DNA of 64,000 nt from Halictus rubicundus. Taxonomy: Eukaryota; Arthropoda; Insecta; Hymenoptera; Halictidae. The notes beneath the pieces are model-generated. The model was not told the origin of the DNA and ran no database searches. It saw only the letters and a program-made list of their open reading frames with translations. Where the stretch lies: NCBI RefSeq assembly GCF_050948215.1, contig NC_135149.1, positions 6,863,001-6,927,000 on the forward strand, written 5' to 3'. Positions within the stretch are counted from its first letter, which is position 1, and every line of letters starts with the position of its first letter. The position numbers were made by a program, and so were the translations under genes. This document shows positions 50,585-61,323 of this stretch, piece by piece.

Positions 50585-51455
50585 TATATCCTTGGCTAAA
50601 CCCGTATTTTGGACATATATCAAGCAAACACTGTATGCTAAAATTGGTTTTCTACAACTGCCTTTCAATGTATTTTATAATTATTAAATAGTAAAAATAT
50701 TAAAATTAATATTTATGTAAATCGAGCTTAAACAGTATCTTGTACTTACTGGTCCTTAAGGGGTTGGAGGTAAATTAATAAATACCTTTCTTTATGTAAG
50801 TAGTATTACAGATTTTTATGCAAATTTGATTTAAAATTTTTTATTTAATTTAGTTAAGTTTCTTTTATATTTTACATATTTACAGGGAGCAGAAATGCAT
50901 GTCACTAGTCTATTGATAAGCTTCTGTATCGGAAAGCGTGATCTCATTCTGGAACAATTAAACTTTGGACTCCATGCACTCATATGCTGTGCGAATTTGA
51001 GTTATAGGGGGTGTGTTATGGCTCTGCATGTTCGAAAATATTTAGTCAAGATAAGCACACGAAATAATCTCTTCAAAATCAACAACGATTTTGCATTTCA
51101 ATAATTTGCGTCATGTATCCAAGATATGAGATACAAAAATATCGGATGGTTATTCAAGTGGAATAACGCCAGATAGAACTTCCCTTATCGAAGAGTATAC
51201 CGATTAAATGATTAATGATTTACCGATACTAATCACGGAATTCGAATGGAAGAACTGTTCTACTGATAAAATTATACATGGTTACATGTAAGATTACGTA
51301 CTCTGGTTTGCTTCTGTGAAAAATAAGCAGATACAGATGTGGATAATTCTGATTATGCAAGTTGAAAATCCTTATGTATCACAAGTATTTAATAGTTGCT
51401 ACAATTTTAAACTACCTTTCAGAAACAGGTAGAAATAAGTTCTTGAAATATTAGC

Positions 51456-51679
51456 ACCCCCCAATTACTGTGATGGTGACAATTACTGTGCCTGTATTAA
51501 TTACCCTTATTTTTACAACATACTGAGTATTAAAAAAGTGATGTATAACATATATATTAACTGATTTTAATGAAAAAAATTCAATATCTCTTTTTCAATA
51601 TTCATTATGCTTTTAAAATAAGTATAATTAATCTAGGCACAGTAATTGGCAACCCCACAGTAATTTGGCTTCTTACCCT
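51456..51679. mobile_element. MITE, 'GGGTAAGGGACCCAATTACT' family, copy 3
   Basis: The left end is eroded (CCCCCCAATTACTGTGATGG). The interior GACAATTACTGTGCCTGTAT and its inverse AGGCACAGTAATTGGC match copy 2. The right end is CAGTAATTTGGCTTCTTACC. Non-coding. Confidence 0.75.
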
Positions 51680-52817
51680 ATATAGCTGAAAAATAATTAT
51701 AACTCAATTTTGACATTTTCAAACATTTCTTGTTTTAAAATCACTCAAATTTATTGTTATTATTATTATACCCTGTGTGATACATGAATTGTATCGTTCA
51801 TTAAAAATGCATAAAATTCTAATAATCCTTGTATAGAATTTTTCGAAGAATATTATAGATATATGAAGTTCAACTAGTATTTTACGTCAACATTTTGTAC
51901 GTCTATTTATTGAAAAGACAATTTATGCTACCCGCTATTATACTAACTTTAAAATTCAAAAAACCAATGGAGACCTGTTCTCGTAATTGCTAAATATAAG
52001 AGACATTTTTCACATTTCATATAAATGATAATGAACGGGATGACACATGAATCCTGCGGAGCAATCAGTGCAGCGGAGAAACATACAGATGAAATAATAT
52101 ATTTCGTACGATTGCAGCGGACGTTCTTACAAATGTAAATGGCGTCATAACGAATATTCATCGATGTAATATAGCGACAAACGCGGCGGAAGTTGTAAGG
52201 ATTATTAGGTTCACAAATCAACTGTCGATATGCCTGCTTCCTGCAACCGCCTTGTAATATGCTATCATAAGGTAATCTAATGAATGTTAATTAATCGAGA
52301 GTTCACATCGAACGGCGAACGTAGGTACAGTAAGCCTTCGCAGATTACGGTGTAATAAATATCAACCAAAAGACTTGCGACATGATACTCTGCAATAAAT
52401 TATTTTATTGTTACATTGACATCACCGAGACTGTATTAGTGGAAAACAAATTTACAGATCACAATTTTCAACTTTCTCTGATTGCTATTCTGTAATGATC
52501 GTTGTGCAGTTAACGATGTATACTGTACAATTTGAGAAAGAATTCGTCGATTAAAACTATTGTTGTCGGCGAAAATAGAACATTACCGATGATCCTATTA
52601 ATAATGTTTTTTTGGCTTCAATGGATCAATTTCTTTAAGAGGAAATCATTTGTCAAATGTAGACATTCTTAACATTCCTTTTTAGGAAAATTGCCCAAAG
52701 GTATTGTATAAACTAAACACTTAATTGCAATTTATATTGCTCATTTAATTCTTGTCATAAGAGAATCTTTATGTATTTTTGTCATATAGGAATTTCTAAA
52801 ATCAAAGAGGACGTATA

Positions 52818-52985
52818 GGTTAAACTTTACCTCAGGAAACCAGAAATTTTTAACTTTTTTTTATTTAATCCTGTAGATTTTACCGAGAAAATGCCGAAAA
52901 TGCAAGTTTCAATCCTAGGAGGTCACTAGTTCAAAAGTTATGCGTGCGTAAATACGTTCGATTTTCAGCGTTTTTGACAGATAAG
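52818..52985. mobile_element. Half copy of the 29.0-kb foldback family
   Basis: GGTTAAACTTTACCTCAGGA, then GAGAAAATGCCGAAAATGCA, then CACTAGTTCAAAAGTTATGC parallel the left arm at 29004. The inverted right arm is missing. Confidence 0.65.
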
Positions 52986-55227
52986 GGCCATGTTGGTATG
53001 AAGTAACCATATATGTAACGCTAGATATGTACATGCATGAAAATTAATATTTTTATTTTATTTTTACCAACAATCTCTACTATGATTTTGGGGCAGTTTC
53101 TCTGAAACAAAAAAAAAATATTAAAAATTAGTTCCATTTGTTAAAATAAGATGTTGCATAACAAAAACATAAAAAAACACTGCATAAATAAAAAGTGATT
53201 AATACAAAAATGAGGAAACAAAATTTTATAAACAGTAAACTTGGACAATGTGTAACGTCACGCACACGATTCGTCAAGGTCACGCGAACGTTCTGCATAA
53301 TACGATTGCAATTACTTATCGCTTATTATTAGTAATAGTGCGTTTCCACGAAGCCTTGGTACGATTGCCATTCGTGTGTATCACTATAGGAGATATTCAC
53401 GCTTTAAACGTAAACGTTCAAAGTTGAAGACAACAAGTCATTTTCGTATTTCTTATTGAATCATAGCGAAAGAATCGGCGAGCAATTATAGCAACCGGGA
53501 TATTGATTTACGACGAGACACGGCGGATCGATAGTTAATGAACGTAAACAGAGTGTCGTTTTATCGGTTGAAACGAAAGAATGCTTAAGAGGGATGTAAT
53601 CACGGTCTTTCGCAACATTTCGAAAAAATTGCTATCTACGAACGTCACCTTTTTCCAATAAGAAACTAACAACAATGTTCTTTGAATCAACCGCAATACA
53701 CTCTCGTTTCAAACATTTGCCGACAGATTGTTCCACGAAGTAGATTACATTTATGCGGGGGATATGCATTTTCTCGAGATGCTTAGCAGTGCACTTTAGT
53801 GCAGCTAACTTGGTAAACAATATGATGCGACAAGAGGGTCAGACTATGTAACCGTTACTTAATTCTAATCATTGTTCTTGTTATTTAACTACTGTCTTGT
53901 AATCGGCCAATGCGGACAGTTATTTGTGACACGATTACATTTGTAGAAGTTCTATTGATTTTATAATTGGCTGGAGTTTGTATCATTCTAGAAGTCAACA
54001 ATTTTGTGTCGCAAACTATTGTTAACGTAATTTTCGTCTCTCATGGACTGCCGAGGTCGATTATATATTCATTTATTTGAAATAGCACACGGTAAAGATA
54101 TGTTATTTTTTAACTGTATTATGGGTTTCAACATCTTCAAATTTTTTTAGGAAAATTTACTACTAAACTGCAGGTATTTATGCAAAATAGAATGGTCTGA
54201 AGCAATTGCAAATAAGAGGAGATAAATATAAATTTACAAATGTTCTTAAACTCTAAAGATTTTAATGTTTTAATTAAAATCTTGTTTGTATTTTAATGTT
54301 TTGTTTCATTCATAGTCTGAATAAAATTCACAGTTTATCATGTGTAACGTGAAAGTGAAAACGATAAATAAACAGTAGAAAGAGTACTGTTTATATAACC
54401 ACATGATATTTATTATAGAGAAAAAAATAATTTAATTAATTTAATAAGTACGTAAACATGAAACGCATGATACACAAATAAAATTATGGTACAAAAGTGT
54501 ATTTTACATTAAAAATAGTTAAAATTACTAAACACTGTGTATAGGTTGACTAATTGGAAAAATAATACAACTGTGCAATACCTACTTATACTTCTCTTTC
54601 TATTAAAAGCAACAGCATTGCTATAATAAATATATATTTGTAAACATCAATAGTTCATAAATAGATAATAAAGAGTCAGTGTATATATTTTCACTTAAAA
54701 AAATGAAAGTAGTTTGTTTACCAAGATTTGTTATTGGGAAAGATGAAAGTCATACTTATGAACATGCTCGTTATCACTCTCTGTGATTATCGGTGCTAAT
54801 CTATCACTTCAGAAGACATGAAAAATAATCACAGCTTTTGCTGAAGGCATTATGTCAAAGATAATTGACAGAGAATTACGATCTTTGATCGATCGTGTCG
54901 ATCGATATACCGTTGTTGATAAATATCTTCACGAACGTTTTACTAACATAAACAGTAAGTTGACATATTGTACAGATATCTTAGTGCTTAATCATGTTTT
55001 TTATCTTCCATGCTACTCTATAATCGGAACTCGAACCTATTCGAGTGCACATAAACACTCCGCTACACGATGAAATGAAAGACAACCACATTTTTTTCCT
55101 TAAAAGAAGTATCAATTGTTTTAAAAATTTATTCGAAATTATGCTATTTTAAGTTTTTTAATACAGTCCTTGTTGGTACCTTAAACTTCCAGGGAAATAT
55201 GTTTCACATTTAACTCTAATTCTGCGG

Positions 55228-55702
55228 AACAAATTATTAAAGTTACTTAATATTAAATAGACAAGTTTACATTAAAACAATCAATTTCTCAGTGAGAACC
55301 TAGTTATCATATAAGTGTCATATCAGTCCAAAACTCAGAGATATACAGAGAAAAATAGCAGGCTCTCTATTAATTTATGCGCAAAAAAACAATTTCGATG
55401 GCCTTGCAATTTCTATGCACATAGAACTATCAATATTGACATTGTGAATGCGTAACTGTTGGAGTTCGATGAAAATATTTTTTTATAATAATTTAAGATT
55501 ATAAAGAGTGGTTTGCCAAAATTAATTTGTGATAATATAAAAAACATTTTGTTATATAACTTGAACGATGCCAATGAACGAATGAACTGTAAATTACACT
55601 TTATTTTTGCATACGCAGTAAGTGATAAACTTATTGAAGTCCTTTAATATCAAATTGACAAGTTTACAATAAAACAATCAATTTATCAGTCAAAACTTAG
55701 CC
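55228..55702. repeat. Local duplication, about 395 bp apart
   Basis: About 75 bp centred on GACAAGTTTACATTAAAACA ATCAATTT at 55260 recur at 55655 with few changes. The intervening sequence is not obviously repeated, so this is either two diverged tandem units or two fragments of one repeat. Confidence 0.6.
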
Positions 55703-56289
55703 TCACTGACTATTTATTATTATTTTTGTATGTACACAACAATATCTGCTCCATGAACAATGAATATATTTTTCGAATTGTGACTCTAATTATTCATACT
55801 ATTGTGACTTTAATAATATTATTGTTATTTTGAGAGGTGTGGGATTATCCATCTCCCACTGTTAAAATTAAATATGAAAACCTTTTCACACATAAATTGC
55901 ATATAAACTATTTTTTGTGTTATCACAAGTGAAGAAGATATTTTAATATTAAATATTTAAGGTCAAAGTATATAATTGGAAAGAAATAACAATGAATTCT
56001 CTATATAATAAAGTATAAAATTTTGTAGAAGGTAACATAGGTTTGTATAATTTTTAATTCAAGAAGAACTACTGATACGAATCCCATGATAAATGTTACC
56101 TTTCAAAGTTCATCTAAGGAATATAAATTTATAGTAACAACTCCAGCCTATTAGTGATTCATCGACTCATAGAAAACCAAAAATTTGTAAAACCTAAAAA
56201 AGAATAAATGTTTGAAAAAACGATGTCCATTCTAATCCTTCACGTATTACATAGAAATTATTTCGTTTGCACTGTTTTCTGCAATAATA

Positions 56290-56471
56290 GGAACGATAAG
56301 AGGTACGCGAACAGTTAAATTACCGAACAGGCGGTGGAGCATTATGTTTACTGATAAGAGATCGCTGGTGGTAGATGAAAATTGACCTTTGGATGCGGTA
56401 GAGAGCAGTGATGTAAGTGGCGACCGGTTATAAATTGTGGGATCGATCGTTTAGCCACATAACCTGCTACG
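56290..56471 (+). promoter_or_regulatory. Amylase core promoter: TATA box and GATA sites
   Basis: TATAAAT lies at 56429-56435, which places initiation near 56460 and leaves a 5' leader of only about 10-15 bases before the ATG at 56472. GATAAG motifs on the + strand sit at 56295-56300 and 56353-56358. GATA factors drive midgut digestive genes in flies, so these sites fit gut expression of an amylase. The function of the sites is inferred. Confidence 0.65.
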
Positions 56472-59400
56472 ATGTTGGCGATCACTGTATTAGTTGGCCT
56501 ATTCTCGGTGGCAGTGGTCCAATCCGACCACCACAATCCGAATTATGTACCTGGCCACGAGGGTATCGTACACCTGTTCGAGTGGAAATGGCCGGACATC
56601 GCGAGAGAGTGTGAGACTTTCCTTGGACCCATGGGATACGGTGGTGTTCAGGTGAGTTAACCATAAGGTACTTATTATTAGACTGCAGATTTTCACAAAT
56701 TTATAAAGAAAGCATTAATTTCATTAAAATGTGATAGCATTTTAAGTTTACTCATTTTACAACCAATTGAAATATGAAATAAACGACATCCATTGCCATT
56801 TAGCTTGAATTCAAAAAATTATCGATCTTATTAAAAATGAATATATTTTTGTATGCCTTATAATATTTAGTAAATTTTCATTTGACATTGATAGTAATTT
56901 TAGAACATTTATAGAACCCCTTTAGAACTTAGTAATTTTTATATGACAATCATAGCAGTTACCTTTGTTGTTTTATTCTGTTTGCCTTGCATTCTGAAAT
57001 GAACGAAATCCATTTTCATTTAGCTTGAATTCAAAACGTTATCTGTCTCATTAAAAGGGAATATACTCTTGTATGCCTTATAATATTTATTTTAACAAAA
57101 TGTATAAACCAGGGAACAAAAATAACAGTTATTCTAAAATTTTCTACGATAAAAATCATTACTAAAAAATTGATTCTAATTGAAATTTAAAATAATCTAC
57201 ACAAAATAAAAAGAATAAAAATTCGAAGAATAAAATGATTGAAAAATATCAATTTTTATACTTTTTGGTTACAAATATCAGTTAGTAGTGTCCAAAAAAT
57301 TGGATCCTCCTCGATAACTGTTATCGATGAAGAGAAACTGTTTCGATTGCTCAAAGCAGTTATCGAGTCGATAATATCGACGAGAGATGTTCATTTCGAT
57401 CGCTCATAACAGTTATCAATAAGAGAAGTACATTTCGATCAGTCATAACAGTTATCAATGAGCGAAATTTATTTCAGTCGCTCATAACAGTTATCAATGA
57501 GCGAAATTTATTTCAGTCGTTCGTAACACTTATCGATGATCGAATTTCTTTTCACTTGTTCATAATAATTACTGATGAGATAATTCATTTCCGTTGCTTA
57601 TTGAATGATTCTATTTCGAATGGAGCAAGCCTGTGAGATTCGTTGAGAAGGTTCCGTACAACAAATCGAATCAACAGACAGAATTTTTAAAAATTTTTTC
57701 AACTCGGAAAACCAGAAATATAGACTCCCGTATTTATTAAAACTAGCGTGCATAATACACGCTGTGCCCACAACTCAGCGTTAGCGTTGGACGAACCTCT
57801 CTTGCTCTAAAATTAACGTTAGATGATTTTCGGTGTAATTTGTCAGGAGAAAATTTGGAAAAACTCATGTTTGTCACATTAAATTTTGATTGTAGCATTC
57901 TACCATTTGAAAGTTGTACTATTTAATAATAACTATTTAAAATTTCTTTCATAAATAGCTGTTATGAGTGATCGAAATAAATTTCTCTTATCGATAACTG
58001 TTATGAACGATCGAAATAAATTTCTTCCATCGACAACTGTTATGAGCGACCGAAATAAACTTCTCCCATCAATAACTGTTATTAGCGATCGATATAAATT
58101 TCTCGCATTGAGAACTGTTACAAGTGATCGAAACGAATTTCTCTCAATAATAACATTTACCAACAAGAGAAAAAATTTTCGGTTACTTATAATCCTTATT
58201 TGTACCAATACAATTTTAGTCGATGAAATACTTGTTATTCCATGATTTTTCTTTTTCTTTTTCGTTATAACAGTTAAACACGTCCTTGGTACTCCATGAA
58301 TGCTATTTGTCATCTTCCAGGTATCCCCAATCCAAGAGAACGTGGTGGTCGTAAACAGACCATGGTGGGAACGCTACCAACCTATTTCCTACGTGTGGGG
58401 CACGAGATCTGGTAGCAAGGCAGAGTTCGTCGACATGGTAGCTAGGTGCAACAGGGCTGGTGTTCGAATTTACGTTGACGCTGTCGTGAACCACATGGCC
58501 GCAGATCATGCGAACGCAGTGGGCACTGCTGGTTCCAGAGCAAACACGTACAACCGTGACTACTATGCAGTCCCGTATGGCAGAAACGATTTCCATAAAA
58601 GTTGCGCGATCACTAACTATAACGACGCCTCCAACGTCAGGAACTGTGAACTGACTGGTCTTCATGACTTGAATCAGGGAACTGAATATGTCAGGGGCAA
58701 AATCGTTGACTTCATGAACGAGGCGATTGACGTTGGTGTTGCTGGTTTCCGGTTTGTAGAATACATTTATCAATCAATTTTGAAACAGTCTCTAAATCAT
58801 ATGTTGCATTTCGTTAATATAATCATTCTTATTATTGTTGCTATCATGCACGATTAAATGAATTCTTGGACATATTGGATCGTTGGAAAAGTTTTAAACA
58901 TTTTCGATGTACTAATTGTGAGATATATTTTAACCCATTGAAAACGAATGTCAGCATTCTCAGAACAGATTAATTATTTAAACAATAATTGTTCTCAGAG
59001 TTTAAAGATTTGATGTATGATTTAGTTTTGTGAGAAAAATATTTTTAATATTTAAAAAATCGTTGTTTTGAACATATGTCATTATTAGACTATGGATATT
59101 CATACACGGCAACAATTTTCTTTGTTATTTACAAGACTAAGATACATAAGAAATTTTTATTTCCTTTAAGTTTCAATCCTTTCAGTTCTTTTTATGTGAA
59201 CTGTTTTCTTTATTTTCCTCCAGTATGGACGCTGCAAAACACATGTGGCCAAATGACTTAAAAGTCATTTACTCAAGATTGAAAAGTTTGAGCCAACATC
59301 ACGGCTTCCCTTCAAATAGCAAAGCATTCATATACCAAGAAGTAATCGACTACAATGGCAAGGAAGCAGTTTCCAAATACCAATACAATGACCTTGGCGC

Positions 59401-61205
59401 TGTGACAGAATTCAAATTTGGTCAGGAGCTCAGCAATTCGTTCCGGGGTCACAATATGTTAAAATGGTTCGTTAATTGGGGAGAAAAGTGGGGTCTTCTG
59501 CCGTCGAAATCTGCTTTAGTTTTCATTGACAACCACGACACTCAGCGTTCCAATAATGATCCGCTCACTTACAAGTCACCAAAATTGTACAAGGTAATTG
59601 ACTAAATTCTGTTTCTATCTTTACTAATAATTTTAGAATATGGTAAAACCAGTATATTAACAGTATCTTACCTAATATAGACCTACAACGCAGCCAATGG
59701 TTAGCAAACATTTTTTCAGTAGCATTAAACTTCATTTTAATTTATTATTTGATAGCAAAATTCGTTCTATAATAAATTGATAAAAATTGTGTTTAAATGG
59801 ATGGAAATTAATTACGGAATAACACATCATTATTAGGATTTTATTGGCTACCTGTATATGCAAGTAGAACGAGTAGAAGATACTTTCTGAATTAGTAATG
59901 GGTCTGGTCAGGTTGGCTAGTGGAATGGGTCGACACGTAGTCAGACAACAGTACAAAAGAAGAGTTCTGATAGCTTCAAGAATTGGGATAATTTGTTCCC
60001 TAGAATGTTTATGACATATTCAAAAGAAAAGGACATTGGTCCTTAGTCAAATAAATGATAAGTTAAATAGAACTAATTTTCCTAATTGTAAAAAATAAAA
60101 TGAGCTTGTGTCTTAATTTTCTAAAAAAAAAAAATGATATAAACGTTCTGCATATTATAAACTACAGAAACAACTTCAACTTGTGAACAAAATAAACGAA
60201 TACAATTAAATATTTGTCGTGATACAAGAATAAATATTACAAATATATGTACGAAGTGAATGATGGCAGAATATAATCTTTTATATTTAAATGTCTCATG
60301 GATGATTGCTGTCTTAATCGTTGAAATCGTAATCGCATGTCCATGTTACAGATGGCGGTCGCCTTCATGTTGGCCCACGAGTATGGTATTCCCAAAGTGA
60401 TGAGCTCGTTCGATTTCCGCGATTTCGACGTGGGTCCGCCCCAGGACAACCAGGGCCATATTATCTCTCCCGTCATTAATCGCGACAACACCTGCGGCAA
60501 TGGCTGGGTTTGCGAGCACCGATGGAGACAGATTTACAACATGATTCGCTTCCGTGTTGCTGTGAATGGCACCGGAGTTTCAAACTGGTGGGACAACGGC
60601 AGCAACCAGATCGCTTTCTGTCGCGGAAACGCCGGTTTTGTGGCGTTCAACGGCGATCAAAGTGACATGAGGCAGACGCTCAAGAGCTGCATGCCTAAAG
60701 GCAAATACTGTGACGTTATTTCCGGTAACCTGGAAAACGGACGATGCACCGGAAAAGTCGTTACCGTGGAGTCCAACGGCAACATGTACGTCGAGATCTT
60801 GAAGAATGAAGACGACGGTGTGCTCGCCATCCACAGAAACGTGAGTACTCGTAACGACATTTGTTGTACCTATTTTTCACATTATTGTTAGGCGTCATAC
60901 GTCCCTCATTCTTCGTTCACTTATATTTTGCTTCTAGTAATTCACAGAAATGTGGGTGTAAGTTATGAAAAAAAAGAAAGATTGGTATTTAATGGCAAAC
61001 CAAAATATTTACAAATTATAAATTGAATTAAAAAAATGAATTAACGGTTGACAAAAACTCGTGTTTTAATGTGTTTTGAAACTATGATTCTGGTGTGAAT
61101 AGTTAGATTGGAAATAGATGTGATTTTTTAACATTTTATTATATAATATCTTCCTTGAAGATTATTTTGAATATTGTAATTTGTTTTCAGGCAAGACTGG
61201 CTTAA
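56472..61205 (+). CDS. Alpha-amylase (GH13), complete, five coding exons, secreted
   Basis: An endo-acting alpha-1,4-glucan hydrolase for starch and glycogen. The exons are 56472-56651, 58321-58751, 59224-59593, 60352-60840 and 61191-61205. All splice sites are GT-AG and phases agree, giving 494 residues, the usual animal length. Residues 1-18 (MLAITVLVGLFSVAVVQS) are a signal peptide. Family motifs follow in order: GIVHLFEWKW, DAVVNHMA, NYNDASNVRNCEL, GFRMDAAKHMWP (nucleophile D206), IYQEVIDYN (acid/base E243), FIDNHDTQR (D309), then domain C with IAFCRGNAGFVAFNG. Chloride ligands read R204, N307 and K342; vertebrates and many insects have Arg at the third site, while Lys occurs in a chloride-dependent bacterial enzyme. 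The vertebrate GHGAGG loop after the third catalytic residue is absent, as in many insects. M205 replaces the Val or Leu usual there. Exon 5 encodes only ARLA and the stop. Confidence 0.95.
57110..58295. repeat. Large foldback element of 39-bp units in amylase intron 1
   Basis: The left arm (about 57290-57560) has head-to-tail 39-bp units of the type CATAACAGTTATCAATGAGC + GAAATTTATTTCAGTCGCT. The right arm (about 57950-58150) has at least five units in inverted orientation (GATAACTGTTATGAGCGATC...). Each unit contains the palindrome ATAACAGTTAT. The outer left flank (ACAAAAATAACAGTTATTCT) matches the gprs-intron copy at 40121-40870. Because 39 is a multiple of three, open frames with a 13-residue period appear on both strands; they are not genes. 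The element takes up most of the intron 56652-58320. Confidence 0.82.
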
Positions 61206-61317
61206 AGGAGACTTGTGATGGAAAATGAACTTGGACAAAAACAGGGGACACTTTAAGAATATACTTCTTAATATGTAAAATAATTTTTTGAAATATAATA
61301 TAGCTAATATTGTGTAA

Positions 61318-61323
61318 AATAAA
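61318..61323 (+). terminator. Polyadenylation signal AATAAA for amylase
   Basis: The first AATAAA after the amylase stop, 113 bases downstream, in AT-rich DNA. It gives a short 3'UTR consistent with the compact gene. Earlier near-matches exist but not the canonical hexamer. Confidence 0.65.

Larger units (their letters stand above)
42794..56289. other. Long non-coding stretch between gprs and amylase
   Basis: No convincing gene is seen on either strand apart from transposon remains. The first part may be gprs 3'UTR or a further intron. It contains a MITE, a deleted Tc1-like element, a third copy of the GGGTAAGG MITE, a foldback half-copy and microsatellites (all listed). A GC-richer patch at 48240-48960 lacks a protein-like frame. 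Confidence 0.45.

Noticed and set aside
57933..58313. Open frame on the - strand with a 13-residue period
   Set aside because: It is the translation of 39-bp foldback repeats inside an amylase intron, and the same repeats are open on the + strand as well.
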